From positions 124,001 through 188,000 of the forward strand of contig NZ_JOAI01000012.1 of NCBI RefSeq assembly GCF_000717715.1: a stretch of DNA of 64,000 nucleotides. Reading direction: 5' to 3'. Below, one piece after another: positions 49,492 through 58,488 of the stretch (the stretch's first letter is position 1; the number at the start of each line of letters is the position of its first letter). The notes beneath the pieces were generated by a model. The model did no database searches. It was not told the DNA's origin and was given only the letters and a program-made list of their open reading frames with translations. This DNA comes from Streptomyces sp. NRRL B-24484. Its GTDB lineage: Bacteria > Actinomycetota > Actinomycetes > Streptomycetales > Streptomycetaceae. A program made the translations under genes and the position numbers.

Positions 49492-49934
49492 GGGGCCTCC
49501 TCGGTTGCACCTTCTTCAGTACGGCCGTCGGGCGGCGGTCGTACGTCGTGGTTTCGACCACTGGGCGGGGCTTCATTCATGCTCCGCTGCCCGAAGGGGC
49601 ACCGAACGCACGAAAAAAGCCCCGCACGGTACAGGCGGGGCTCCACACAACCGGAGCGTCCTCGGCGGGACGCCACTGGCGAGCGCGCACCTCGCGGTGA
49701 GCGTCGCGGACCGGACCCGTCGACCCGGGGGTCGATCGGGTGGGAGACTGTCGCGGTTGCCCTCTCGGGCCTCCTGGGTGGAGCCTCCACTTGCTGGCCG
49801 GGCGTCCGTACGGACTCCTGGCCGGTCAGTCTCGAAGCATAGCAGCGTTTGGACGGACACCGTTATTCCGGCCCCGGTCACGCCGCCTTGTACGCTCCCT
49901 GTGTACGTCCACCGGCCAGACGGAGTGAGTCACC
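49492..49934. other. infC leader and divergent gap to the DUF1844 gene
   Basis: 443 bases without a gene. It holds the infC attenuator (49613-49642), a GCCC-TTCG-GGGC type hairpin near 49590-49602, and a TATGCT -10-like element on the minus strand near 49838 that could start the long infC leader. Confidence 0.5.
49613..49642 (-). promoter_or_regulatory. Intrinsic terminator in the infC leader (candidate attenuator)
   Basis: On the minus strand AGCCCCGC, a 9-base loop, GCGGGGCT and then TTTTTT form a classic intrinsic terminator, 122 bases upstream of the infC start. A U-run is rare in this genome, which marks it as functional. Premature stop here would set infC-rpmI-rplT expression. Confidence 0.75.
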
Positions 49935-50306
49935 TTGACCAGCCAGCCCCACGAGCACGACGACGAGCAGGCCGTCGGCTTCGACGACCTCACCCGCGAC
50001 ATCGCCGAGGTCCCGGCGGTCGAGGTGATCACCACCGTCGCCGTCCACCTCATGAGCGCGGCCGCCGTCAAGTGCGGCCTCGCCGAGGGCGGCGAGGCGG
50101 ACAAGGACCTCGACGAGGCCCGCAAGCTGATCACCGCGCTGGCCGGGCTGGTCACCGCCGGCGCCCCGGAGATCTCCAACTTCCACGCCGCACCGCTCCG
50201 GGACGGCCTGCGCTCCCTGCAGCTCGCCTTCCGCGAGGCCTCCGTCGTCCCGGACGCCCCGGGCGCCGGCCCCGGCGAGAAGTTCACCGGCCCGGTCTAC
50301 TCCTGA
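49935..50306 (+). CDS. DUF1844 family protein
   Basis: 123 residues with the DUF1844 core (IAEVPAVEVITTVAVHLMSAAAVKCGLAE and KDLDEARKLITALAGL). The TTG at 49935 has GGAG 9 bases upstream. The gene is conserved next to infC across actinobacteria, suggesting a link to translation, but no function is known. Confidence 0.85.
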   Translation: MTSQPHEHDDEQAVGFDDLTRDIAEVPAVEVITTVAVHLMSAAAVKCGLAEGGEADKDLDEARKLITALAGLVTAGAPEISNFHAAPLRDGLRSLQLAFREASVVPDAPGAGPGEKFTGPVYS

Positions 50307-50342
50307 CCGGAGCCACCCGCCCCGGGTTCCGGGGCGACCACT

Positions 50343-50447
50343 GAGGGGCGCGTGGGGGCACCTCCCGGCCGAAGGCTGGGGGAGAACCGCGAGAGGCGGA
50401 AGTGACGGCGTTGCACCTTCCGCTGCGCGCGGCTCCCCGCGCCCCTC
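50343..50447. repeat. Dispersed palindromic intergenic repeat, copy 2, within a larger inverted repeat
   Basis: The unit at 50351-50388 matches, in reverse complement, the one at 1041-1080. It lies inside a larger palindrome: GAGGGGCGCG (50343-50352) pairs with CGCGCCCCTC (50438-50447), and GCGGAAG (50396-50402) with CTTCCGC (50417-50423). It separates the convergent DUF1844 and SseB genes and could terminate both. Confidence 0.65.
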
Positions 50448-50457
50448 GTGGTTCTCC

Positions 50458-51201
50458 CTACTCCCCCGCGGAGTAGAACGGCTCCTCCGGGAGGTCGGTG
50501 CGGAGCACGGCGAGCTGCAGGCCGCGGTCCAGGCGGACCCGGAGGGTGGCGTCGCCGGCGAGCCCCGCGACCAGCCGGTCGACGGCGCCCCGCAGCTCCT
50601 CCTCCCCCGCCCCGGCGGCGGGCACCAGCGCGAGCACCGCGTCCGCGTCGCCGTCCGGCCGCAGGTACCCGCGGGCCACCGCGGGCTCCGCCGCGAGCAG
50701 TCCCCGCAGGGCCCCGTGCACGTCCGGGTCGGCGACCGGCCTGACGTACCGGCGGTTCTCGGCGACGGCCCGCAGCCGGGCCCCGTTCAGCAGGTAGGTG
50801 ACCGGCCCGGCGGGGTCCACCAGCAGGGTGTCGGCGCGCTCCGAGAAGGCCACCATGGCGGCCTGCGGCGCGGCCACCGGCGCCGGCCGGGCGTCCGCAC
50901 GCCAGCGGGCCAGGGTCTCCAGCGAGGTGAAGGCCGGCAGGGCGCGCCGCCCGTCGGCGGCCTCGATGACCGGCACGGCCATGTCGCTGGTCTTCTCGTG
51001 CTTCAGCCCGTTCGCATCGGTCTCGACCTCGCCGAGCAGGGCGACGATCGGCACCATCAGCCGGCTCGGGGTCAGGGCGTCGAGGAGTGCGGGCTCCTGC
51101 GACGGGTCCTGCGCCCAGGCGGCGAGGGCGCGGACGAGGCGCGGGTCGGCGGTGCCGTCGTCGTCGGCGAATCCGGGGTTCGGAATGTTCTTGGGCTCCA
51201 C
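50458..51201 (-). CDS. SseB family protein
   Basis: 247 residues of the SseB N-terminal-domain family, duplicated in actinobacteria. ALLDALTPSRLMVPIVALLGE, FTSLETLARW and ERADTLLVDPAGPVTYLL are typical. Intracellular, function unknown, although enterobacterial SseB was linked to stress and serine sensitivity. The GTG at 51201 has TACCCT 6 bases upstream (leaderless); a GTG at 51219 is possible. Confidence 0.82.
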   Translation of the reverse strand: MEPKNIPNPGFADDDGTADPRLVRALAAWAQDPSQEPALLDALTPSRLMVPIVALLGEVETDANGLKHEKTSDMAVPVIEAADGRRALPAFTSLETLARWRADARPAPVAAPQAAMVAFSERADTLLVDPAGPVTYLLNGARLRAVAENRRYVRPVADPDVHGALRGLLAAEPAVARGYLRPDGDADAVLALVPAAGAGEEELRGAVDRLVAGLAGDATLRVRLDRGLQLAVLRTDLPEEPFYSAGE

Positions 51202-51307
51202 CCGTCGAGGGTATGCCACCCGTACGTCCGGCCCCGGGGCCGGCTTCTCAGACGCCGCTCACCCCGGCCTCACCCGGGCCCAAGGACTCCGGCCCAGGAT
51301 CGCCGGC

Positions 51308-52288
51308 ATGACCTCGGCCCGACGGACCCGCACCGCCGCCCGCAGGCGCCGCCGCCGGCAGCGCCGCGGCGCCCTCCTGGCCGTCCTCGCCCTCGCCGCG
51401 ACGGGCCTGTGGCTGCACCGGGAGCGGTCGGACGGGGGCACCGTGCCCGTCGCGGCGGCCGCGGTGTCGGCGGCCCCGGAGGTCGACCCGGACGCGGAGC
51501 TCGCGGCCGCGGTGCAGGACAGCGGCGGCCACCTGGCGGTCGCCGTGCTGGACACCGCCTCCGGGGCGAGCGCCGCCTACGGGACGGACCGGTTCGTCAC
51601 CGCCAGCATCGTCAAGGTGGACATCCTCGCCGCCCTGCTGTGGCGGTCCGGCGGGATGCTGACGGAGGAGCAGCGGACCGCCGCCGCGCTGATGATCGAG
51701 AACAGCGACAACGACGCGACCACCGACCTGTTCGGCCAGATCGGCAAGGACGAAGGCCTGGACGCCGCCAACGCCGCGTTCGGGCTCACCGGGACGACCG
51801 CCGGCACCGACGGCTACTGGGGCCTGACCACCACCACCGCCGAGGACCAACTGCGGCTGCTGCAAATGGTGTTCGGCACGGACGGCGTGCTGGGCGACGA
51901 ATCCCGCGCCTACCTGCAGAAGCTGATGGGGCTGATCGCCGCCGACCAGCGCTGGGGCGTCTCGGCCGCGGACGACGACCACGCGGTGCACCTCAAGAAC
52001 GGCTGGCTGCCGCGGACGGCCGAGGGTGCCTGGGTGATCAACAGCATCGGCCGGGTGGTGCACGACGGACGGGAGCTGCTGGTCGCGGTGCTGACCGACG
52101 GCTCGGACACCGAGGAGGAGGGGATCGCCCTGGTGGAGTCGGTGGCCACCGCGGCCGCGGACAGCCTGACCTCCGCCACGCCGTCCGCGACGGTCTCCCC
52201 CACCGCCTCCCCCACCGTGTCGCCGGCCGCGTCCCCGGCCGCGTCCGGAGCGGAGGCCTCCCCGGTCGCCGCCTCTACCCAGCGGTAG
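51308..52288 (+). CDS. Class A beta-lactamase-fold serine hydrolase, exported
   Basis: 326 residues. An Arg-rich start followed by a hydrophobic segment (GALLAVLALAATGLWL) anchors or exports it. The serine hydrolase motifs are ASIVK (Ser-x-x-Lys), SDN in ENSDNDATT, and KNG in HLKNGWL in place of KTG. It could be a penicillin-interactive enzyme rather than a true beta-lactamase; the usual Glu166 region is not clear. The C-terminus is a Ser/Thr/Pro/Ala-rich tail. CAGGAT lies 7 bases before the ATG. Confidence 0.82.
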   Translation: MTSARRTRTAARRRRRRQRRGALLAVLALAATGLWLHRERSDGGTVPVAAAAVSAAPEVDPDAELAAAVQDSGGHLAVAVLDTASGASAAYGTDRFVTASIVKVDILAALLWRSGGMLTEEQRTAAALMIENSDNDATTDLFGQIGKDEGLDAANAAFGLTGTTAGTDGYWGLTTTTAEDQLRLLQMVFGTDGVLGDESRAYLQKLMGLIAADQRWGVSAADDDHAVHLKNGWLPRTAEGAWVINSIGRVVHDGRELLVAVLTDGSDTEEEGIALVESVATAAADSLTSATPSATVSPTASPTVSPAASPAASGAEASPVAASTQR

Positions 52289-52311
52289 GCACCGTGTGGG
52301 ACGCTGCCGCC

Positions 52312-53532
52312 ATGGCCACCGACCTCGCCCCCGCCGTGTCCGGCGCCGTCTCGGACCGCTCCCGGTACGACCGGGCCACCGCGCACCTCGACGCGCCGTT
52401 CGCGATCGTCGACCTGGCCGCGTTCGACGCCAACGCGGCCGATCTGGTGCGCCGGGCCGGCGGCAAGCCGATCCGGGTCGCGAGCAAGTCGGTGCGCTGC
52501 CGCGCACTGCTGGAGCGGGTGCTGGCCACCGAGGGCTTCGCCGGGATCATGAGCTTCACCCTGGCCGAGTCGATCTGGCTGGCCCGCCAGGGATTCGCCG
52601 ACGTCCTGCTCGCCTACCCGTCGGCCGACCGGGCCGGCTACGGCGAGCTGACCGACGACCCGAAGCTCGCCGAGGCGGTCACCGTCCTGGTGGACGACCC
52701 TGCGCAGCTGGACCTCATCGACTCCTCCCGGCAGGGGTCGGAGACCGTCCGGGTCTGCCTCGAACTCGACACCTCGCTGGAGCTGTTCGGCGGACGGGTC
52801 CGCTTCGGAGCCCGGCGCTCGCCGCTGCGCACCCCCGAGGCCCTGGGCGCCCTCGCCGAGCAGGTGCAGGACCGGCCGGGCTTCCGGGTGGTCGGACTGA
52901 TGGCGTACGAGGGCCACATCGCCGGTGTCGGCGACCGGGTGGCGGGCCGCCCGCTGCGCTCGCAGCTGGTGCGGATGATGCAGACCCGGGCGAGGGCCGA
53001 ACTGGCCGAGCGGCGGGCCGCGGTGGTGCAGCGGCTGCGGCAGGTCGCCGAGCTGGAGTTCGTGAACGGCGGCGGCACCGGCAGTGTGGAGTCGACGGTG
53101 GCCGAGTCCTCCGTCACCGAGGTCGCTGCCGGCTCCGGGCTGTACCAGCCCCGGCTGTTCGACAACTACTCGTCGTTCCGGGGGCGTCCGGCGGCTCTGT
53201 TCGCGCAGCCGGTGGTCCGCCGGCCCGGCGTCGGTGTGGTGACGGTGCTGGGCGGCGGCTACCCGGCCTCCGGCCCGGCCGGGGCCGACCGCTCGCCCGT
53301 GCCGTACCTGCCGGAGGGTCTGCGCTACGACCCGCAGGAGGGCGCCGGCGAGGTGCAGACGCCGCTGCTCGGCGCCGCCGCGGACGACCTGCTGATCGGC
53401 GACCGGGTGTGGTTCCGGCACGCCAAGGCCGGCGAGCTGTGCGAGCGGTTCGCGGAGCTGCACCTGGTGGAGGGCGACCGGGTGGTGGAGACGGTGCCGA
53501 CGTACCGCGGCGAGGGACGCACCTTCCTCTGA
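52312..53532 (+). CDS. D-threonine aldolase-like / amino acid deaminase PLP enzyme
   Basis: 406 residues, an alanine-racemase-fold type III PLP enzyme. The PLP Lys is in RVASKSVRCRALLE. LELDTSLELFGGRVRFGARRSPL and VGLMAYEGHIAGVGD are family features. A metal-binding pattern like DTA is likely at the C-terminus (VWFRHAKAGELCERF). It would cleave or deaminate D-3-hydroxy amino acids. Start ATG at 52312, 23 bases after the hydrolase gene. Confidence 0.88.
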   Translation: MATDLAPAVSGAVSDRSRYDRATAHLDAPFAIVDLAAFDANAADLVRRAGGKPIRVASKSVRCRALLERVLATEGFAGIMSFTLAESIWLARQGFADVLLAYPSADRAGYGELTDDPKLAEAVTVLVDDPAQLDLIDSSRQGSETVRVCLELDTSLELFGGRVRFGARRSPLRTPEALGALAEQVQDRPGFRVVGLMAYEGHIAGVGDRVAGRPLRSQLVRMMQTRARAELAERRAAVVQRLRQVAELEFVNGGGTGSVESTVAESSVTEVAAGSGLYQPRLFDNYSSFRGRPAALFAQPVVRRPGVGVVTVLGGGYPASGPAGADRSPVPYLPEGLRYDPQEGAGEVQTPLLGAAADDLLIGDRVWFRHAKAGELCERFAELHLVEGDRVVETVPTYRGEGRTFL

Positions 53533-53609
53533 GCCCTCGTGGGTCTTCATGGGACCTCGTGGGTCCTCGGAGGCGGGTGGTGCGCCCCTCGCCGGGGGTC
53601 GGGGGTCCG

Positions 53610-54647
53610 TCAGGTGCCGCCGGGGCCGCTCGCCCGGGCGGCGGCGATGCCCTTGACGATGGTGTCCATCTGGCCGAGGTCCGGCGCCTTGTCGGCGATG
53701 TCGAAGCCGAGGTGGACGGCGACCAGGCTGCCCGCCTTCACGCTGGGGAAGACCACCGTCTCCACGTAGCCGTCGTTGCCCTGCTGGGCGTCGACCTTCC
53801 AGCGGACGAGGTAGCCGCTGCGCCCGGCGACGGTGACCGCCTCCGACTTCAGCTCCTCGTGGGACTTCACGTCGCCGTACGCGTCCTTGGCCGCGGCGGC
53901 GATGTCGGTGAGGGCGGCCTGCTTGGCGTCGCCGCCCTCGAGCGTGCCGGTCGAGGCGCCACCGAGCGAGCAGCCGTTCTGGCCGTCGGGGCAGGTGTAC
54001 GAGCCGATGGAGACCGCGGCGTGGCCGTCGGCGGTGGTGACGCCCCGCCAGCCGGTGGGCACCGGCAGGCTGATCCCGTTCACCATGTCGACCGCGGTCG
54101 AGGCGTTCCGGCCGCCGCCCGACCCGTTGCCGCCGAGCCCGTTGCCGCCGCCCAGGCCGTTGCCGCCGCCCTGCCCGCCGTTCTGGCCGCCGTTCTGGCC
54201 GGGCAGTCCGGGGAAGCCGAAGCCGTCCGAGCCGGAGCCGCCGGGACGGTAGCGGCCGTCGAAGCGGACGGCCGACGCCTGGTCGCCGTCCTGGTCCATG
54301 GCCAGGTAGGTGATGCCGGAGCCGACCGCCAGGCCGGCCACCGCGGCCACGGCCGCCGCGACGACCACCGGGCGCGAGGGGCGCCGACGGGCCTTCGGCG
54401 GGGCCTGGACGGCGGTCGGCATCTCCGGGTACCGCACCGTCGGCCCGTCGTCCAGGACGCGGCCCTCGATCACGGTGGGCCCGTCGCCGCCCGCGGGCGC
54501 CTCGGGGGCCGGTGCCGGCGCCTCGGCGCCGGGTGCGGGGCGGGTGGTCGCCGTCCAGCCCTTGCCGTCCCAGTAGCGCTCGGCCCGGGGGTCGCCGGTG
54601 GTGTCCTTCGGGTCCGGGTACCACCCGGCGGGAATCTGCTCGCTCAC
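53610..54647 (-). CDS. DUF2510 membrane-anchored protein
   Basis: 345 residues. The N-terminus is a DUF2510 motif (PAGWYPDP, RYWDGKGWT) in the cytoplasm, then a Pro/Ala linker, one membrane segment (VVVAAAVAAVAGLAVGSGITYLA), a Gly/Asn-rich spacer, and an extracellular domain of about 170 residues (ISLPVPTGWRGVTTADGHAA, YTCPDGQNGCSLGG with a Cys pair). Function unknown. The GTG at 54647 has no strong site. Confidence 0.8.
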   Translation of the reverse strand: MSEQIPAGWYPDPKDTTGDPRAERYWDGKGWTATTRPAPGAEAPAPAPEAPAGGDGPTVIEGRVLDDGPTVRYPEMPTAVQAPPKARRRPSRPVVVAAAVAAVAGLAVGSGITYLAMDQDGDQASAVRFDGRYRPGGSGSDGFGFPGLPGQNGGQNGGQGGGNGLGGGNGLGGNGSGGGRNASTAVDMVNGISLPVPTGWRGVTTADGHAAVSIGSYTCPDGQNGCSLGGASTGTLEGGDAKQAALTDIAAAAKDAYGDVKSHEELKSEAVTVAGRSGYLVRWKVDAQQGNDGYVETVVFPSVKAGSLVAVHLGFDIADKAPDLGQMDTIVKGIAAARASGPGGT

Positions 54648-54720
54648 GCCATCGAATCTAAGGGCGGGCGGATAAGCGCCATATCAGCAGGAGGGCCGAA
54701 ACGCCCTGTTCGCGATGAGA

Positions 54721-55380
54721 TTACGGTGAGAATCGGACCAGGCTGCCGTTCACCCCGGCGGAGTCGTCGCTCGCCAGCCAGGCCGCCGCCGCGGCGAGCC
54801 GCTCCGCGTCCCCGCCGCCGAGCGCGTTGAAGCGGATGCCCTCCGGCCCGAAGGCGTCCGCGAGCTCGCGGGTGAGCGCACCGACCCCGGCCGCGGCCAC
54901 CTCGGCCGCCAGCCCGCCCTCGGCCGCCGGACCGGCCAGGTTGACCACCGAGCCGTGGCCGTGCCGCCGCAGGTAGGGCAGCGCGGCCCGGCAGCAGAAG
55001 AAGACGGCGGTCAGCCGGGTGTCCTGGACGACCCGCCAGGCGTCCGGCGGCACCTCCAGCGCCGGGCCGTCGGCGGGCGGTGCCCCGGACGGGCCGTTCA
55101 CCACCGCGTCCACCCCGCCGAGGGTCTCGTACGCCTCGTCGAAGAGCGCCTCCACCATGTACTCGTCCAGCGGGTCGGTGTGTACGAACAGGCCGCCGAA
55201 CGAGCGGGCCACCGCCTGCCCCGCCCTCTCGTCCGGGTCGGCGCACACCACCCGGGCGCCCTCCGCGGCGAGCCGCCGGGCCACCGCGGCCCCGGCCTCG
55301 CCCGCGAAACCGCTCACTCCGGTCACCACCGCCACCCGTCCGGCCATCCGCCGGGGCACCCCCGGTTCCGCTCCCGCCAT
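54721..55380 (-). CDS. SDR-like protein lacking the catalytic Tyr-x-x-x-Lys
   Basis: 219 residues with the SDR fold: nucleotide loop VVTGVSGFAGEAGAAVARRL, NGPSGAP in place of the usual NNAG, and SVVNLAGPA. Where YxxxK should follow, the sequence reads AAEVAAAGVGALTREL, so the active Tyr and Lys are missing. It may be a degenerate enzyme or a non-catalytic NAD-binding protein. The ATG at 55380 has GGAGG 6-7 bases upstream. Confidence 0.75.
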   Translation of the reverse strand: MAGAEPGVPRRMAGRVAVVTGVSGFAGEAGAAVARRLAAEGARVVCADPDERAGQAVARSFGGLFVHTDPLDEYMVEALFDEAYETLGGVDAVVNGPSGAPPADGPALEVPPDAWRVVQDTRLTAVFFCCRAALPYLRRHGHGSVVNLAGPAAEGGLAAEVAAAGVGALTRELADAFGPEGIRFNALGGGDAERLAAAAAWLASDDSAGVNGSLVRFSP

Positions 55381-55509
55381 CGGGCACCTCCGCCACTCGC
55401 CGAGCACGTTCCGACACGACACGGTTACGGTACGTCGTACCGCCGACGGCGGCGGTGTGGCGCGTGCCGCACTCCCCGATCGTGCCGCGGCGGCCCGTGA
55501 GGAGGCAGA

Positions 55510-56247
55510 ATGCCCGCCATGACCCCTCGGCCCGTGATCGGCATCAGCACCTCCGTCCTCGACGCGGCCTGGGGCCGCTGGGACAGCATCCGCACCGTCC
55601 TGCTGGCCGAGCGCTACCCGTCGGTGGTGCAGGCCGCCGGCGGGCTCGCCGTGCTGCTGCCGCCGGACGCGGCCGAGCACGCCGCCGACGCCGTCGCCCG
55701 GATCGACGCCCTGGTGATCGCCGGCGGCGCAGACGTCGACCCCGCCCGGTACGGCGCCGCGCGCCACCCCGAGACCGACGGCGGCGAGCCCGAGCGGGAC
55801 GTCTGGGAGTCCGCGCTGCTGCGCGCCGCCCTCGCCGCCGAACTGCCCGTCCTCGGGATCTGCCGCGGCATGCAGCTGCTCAACGTGGTCCGCGGCGGCA
55901 CCCTGCTGCAGCACCTGCCGGACGTGGTCGGCCACCACGGCCACATCGGCGCACCGGGCACCTACGGGCGCCACCCGGTGCGGCCGGTCCCCGGCACCCT
56001 GCTCGGCGAGCTGCTGCCGGACGCCTCGGTGGACGTCCCCACCTACCACCACCAGGCGGTGGACCGGCTCGGCGAGGGCCTGTCGGTGTCCGCCTGGGCC
56101 GAGGACGGCACGGTCGAGGCGATCGAGGGCGCCGGGTTCACCCTCGGGGTCCAGTGGCACCCCGAGCAGGGCGACGACCTGCGGCTGATGACCGCGCTGG
56201 TGCGGACCGCCGCCGCGGTGCGCGCCCAGGCCGCCGTCACCGCCTGA
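55510..56247 (+). CDS. Gamma-glutamyl-gamma-aminobutyrate hydrolase-like (PuuD) class I amidotransferase
   Basis: 245 residues. Peptidase C26 domain with catalytic Cys in GICRGMQLLNV, His in VQWHPEQ and a conserved VIAGGADVDPARYG. It would hydrolyse gamma-glutamyl amides such as gamma-glutamyl-GABA in polyamine catabolism. The ATG at 55510 has GAGGAGG 4 bases upstream; the ATG at 55519 is a real alternative. The gene stands alone. Confidence 0.88.
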   Translation: MPAMTPRPVIGISTSVLDAAWGRWDSIRTVLLAERYPSVVQAAGGLAVLLPPDAAEHAADAVARIDALVIAGGADVDPARYGAARHPETDGGEPERDVWESALLRAALAAELPVLGICRGMQLLNVVRGGTLLQHLPDVVGHHGHIGAPGTYGRHPVRPVPGTLLGELLPDASVDVPTYHHQAVDRLGEGLSVSAWAEDGTVEAIEGAGFTLGVQWHPEQGDDLRLMTALVRTAAAVRAQAAVTA

Positions 56248-56432
56248 CCGGATCCGGGCGGGGCCGCCCCGCGGGCCCGCCCCGGGATCGCGGCAGCTCC
56301 GCCGAACGGCCGTGCGCGGCAACGACAACGGTCACCAGTGCAGGCTTTGGATCTTCGTCGGTTCTGGGGTTCACTTCGGGTGCGGGCGGTGTCCGCCGCC
56401 CGCACGGGCAGCACGTGCACGAGAGGACTCCG

Positions 56433-57518
56433 ATGGCCGGCGAGCACGACGACCACGACCGCGACGCGCACGGGCACGCCCACGGCGCCGACGGGCACGA
56501 CGGGCACGGGCACGGCGGGAAGGGCCACGCGCACAGCCACGGGGTGTCCGCCGACGCCGACCGCCGCTGGCTGGTCTCCGCCCTGGTGCTGATCACCGTC
56601 TTCATGGCGGGCGAGGTCGTGGTCGGCCTGGCCGCCTCGTCGCTGGCGCTGATCTCCGACGCGGCGCACATGCTCACCGACGCGGCCTCGATCGCGCTCG
56701 CCCTGGTCGCCATGCGGCTGGCCGCCCGGCCGGCCCGCGGCGGCTACACCTACGGCCTGAAGCGGGCCGAGATCCTCTCCGCCCAGGCGAACGGCGTAAC
56801 CCTGCTGGTGCTCTCCGCCTGGCTCGGCTACGAGGCGGTCACCCGGCTGATCGACCCGCCGGAGGTGCACGGCGCGCTGGTGCTGTACACGGCGCTGGTC
56901 GGGATCGTGGTCAACCTCGCGGCCACCTGGTGCATGTCCCGGGCCAACCGCAGCTCGCTCAACGTCGAGGGCGCCTTCCAGCACGTGCTCACCGACCTGT
57001 ACGCGTTCATCGCGACGGCGATCGCCGGCCTGGTGGTGATGCTGACGGGGTTCGTCCGGGCGGACGCGATCGCCTCGCTGGTGGTGGTGGCGCTGATGCT
57101 GCGGGCCGGCACCGGGCTGGTCCGCGACTCGGCCCGGATCTTCCTGGAGGCGGCCCCGGCCGGCGTCGACCCGGACACCGTGGCGGACCGGCTGGTCGCG
57201 GTGCCGCTGGTCGAGGAGATCCACGACCTGCACATCTGGGAGATCACCTCCGGCGAGCCGGCGCTGTCCGCGCACATCCTGGTCGCCCCCGGCGGCGACT
57301 GCCACGCCGTCCGCCGCGAGCTGCAGCGCCGGGTCCGCGACGAGTACGGGATCGCCCACGCCACCCTTCAGGTCGACCACGTCGGCGAGGAGGGGCCGCA
57401 GGAGCTGCTGCAGATCGGCAGCACCACCGCGGCCGACGGCAGGGCCGCGGCCGGCGGCCAGGAACACTGCGCGGACGCGCACGGGCCCGTCCACCGCAGC
57501 GGTCCGCACCGGCACTGA
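56433..57518 (+). CDS. Cation diffusion facilitator (Zn/Co/Cd exporter)
   Basis: 361 residues. His/Asp-rich N-terminus (about 35 residues) for metal capture, six membrane segments, metal sites SDAAHMLTDA and HVLTDLYAFIATA, and a cytoplasmic C-terminal domain (EEIHDLHIWEITSGEPALSAH) that dimerises. It exports zinc or related divalent metals in exchange for protons. The ATG at 56433 has AGAGGA 6 bases upstream. A His-rich tail adds a further metal-binding end. Confidence 0.93.
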   Translation: MAGEHDDHDRDAHGHAHGADGHDGHGHGGKGHAHSHGVSADADRRWLVSALVLITVFMAGEVVVGLAASSLALISDAAHMLTDAASIALALVAMRLAARPARGGYTYGLKRAEILSAQANGVTLLVLSAWLGYEAVTRLIDPPEVHGALVLYTALVGIVVNLAATWCMSRANRSSLNVEGAFQHVLTDLYAFIATAIAGLVVMLTGFVRADAIASLVVVALMLRAGTGLVRDSARIFLEAAPAGVDPDTVADRLVAVPLVEEIHDLHIWEITSGEPALSAHILVAPGGDCHAVRRELQRRVRDEYGIAHATLQVDHVGEEGPQELLQIGSTTAADGRAAAGGQEHCADAHGPVHRSGPHRH

Positions 57519-57546
57519 CGGGCCCCGGCCGTCGGACGGGTACGGC

Positions 57547-58488
57547 ATGATGCGGAGGGTGACCGCACCGCGCCTGATGCTGCTCGACACGGCGAGCCTC
57601 TACTTCCGTGCCTACTTCGGTGTCCCCGAGTCCCTGAAGTCCCCGGCGGGCGAGCCGGTGAACGCCGTCCGCGGGCTGCTCGACTTCATCACCCGGCTCG
57701 TCCAGGACCACCGGCCGGACCAGCTGGTCGCCTGTATGGACGCCGACTGGCGCCCGCAGTGGCGGGTCGACCTCATCCCCACATACAAGACGCACCGGCT
57801 CGCCGCCGAACCCGCCGTCGAGGGCGAGGAGGAGGTCCCCGACACCCTGGCGCCGCAGGTGCCGGTGATCGAGCAGGTGCTGGACGCCCTCGGCATCGCC
57901 CGGGTCGGCGTCCCCGGCTACGAGGCGGACGACGTCATCGGCACCCTCGCCACCCGCGCCACCGGCCCGGTGGAGATCGTCACCGGCGACCGCGACCTCT
58001 TCCAGCTCGTCGACGACGCCCGCGGCGTGACGGTGCTGTACCCGGTGAAGGGCGTCGGCTCGGCCGAGCGCGTCGACAACGCCCACCTCCTGGAGAAGTA
58101 CGGCGTCGGCGGCGCCTCCTACGCGGACATGGCCGCACTGCGCGGCGACGCCAGCGACGGCCTGCCCGGGGTCAGGGGGATCGGCGAGAAGACCGCCGCC
58201 CAGCTGATCCGGACCTACGGCGACCTGGCCGGCGTCCGGGCGGCCGCCGCCGACCCGGCGTCCCGGATCACCCCGGCCCGCCGGAAGAACCTGCTGGAGG
58301 GCGCGGCCTACCTCGACGTGGCGCCGACCGTCGTGCGGGTCGCCACCGACGTGCCGGTGCCCGCCTTCGACCCGGCCCTGCCCGCCGAACCGCTCGACCC
58401 GATGGCCCTGGAGGCCCTCGCCGAACGCTGGGGCCTCGGCGGCTCGCTCGAACGCGTCGTCGCGGTACTCGCGGACGCCGCGTCCTGA
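57547..58488 (+). CDS. 5'-3' exonuclease (FEN/PIN-like)
   Basis: About 313 residues. A stand-alone homologue of the N-terminal 5' nuclease of DNA polymerase I. Acidic metal-site residues are in LLDTASLYFRAYFG, YEADDVIGTLA and VTGDRDLFQLVDD; the helix-hairpin-helix is in GDASDGLPGVRGIGEKTAAQ. It removes flaps or RNA primers. The start is uncertain: ATG at 57547 or 57550, or GTG at 57559. Its stop overlaps the histidine kinase ATG as TGATG. Confidence 0.9.
   Translation: MMRRVTAPRLMLLDTASLYFRAYFGVPESLKSPAGEPVNAVRGLLDFITRLVQDHRPDQLVACMDADWRPQWRVDLIPTYKTHRLAAEPAVEGEEEVPDTLAPQVPVIEQVLDALGIARVGVPGYEADDVIGTLATRATGPVEIVTGDRDLFQLVDDARGVTVLYPVKGVGSAERVDNAHLLEKYGVGGASYADMAALRGDASDGLPGVRGIGEKTAAQLIRTYGDLAGVRAAAADPASRITPARRKNLLEGAAYLDVAPTVVRVATDVPVPAFDPALPAEPLDPMALEALAERWGLGGSLERVVAVLADAAS

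Noticed and set aside
50716..53532. A single 938-codon protein upstream of and including the aldolase
   Set aside because: The first part is a shadow frame of the serine hydrolase; the real aldolase starts at ATG 52312.
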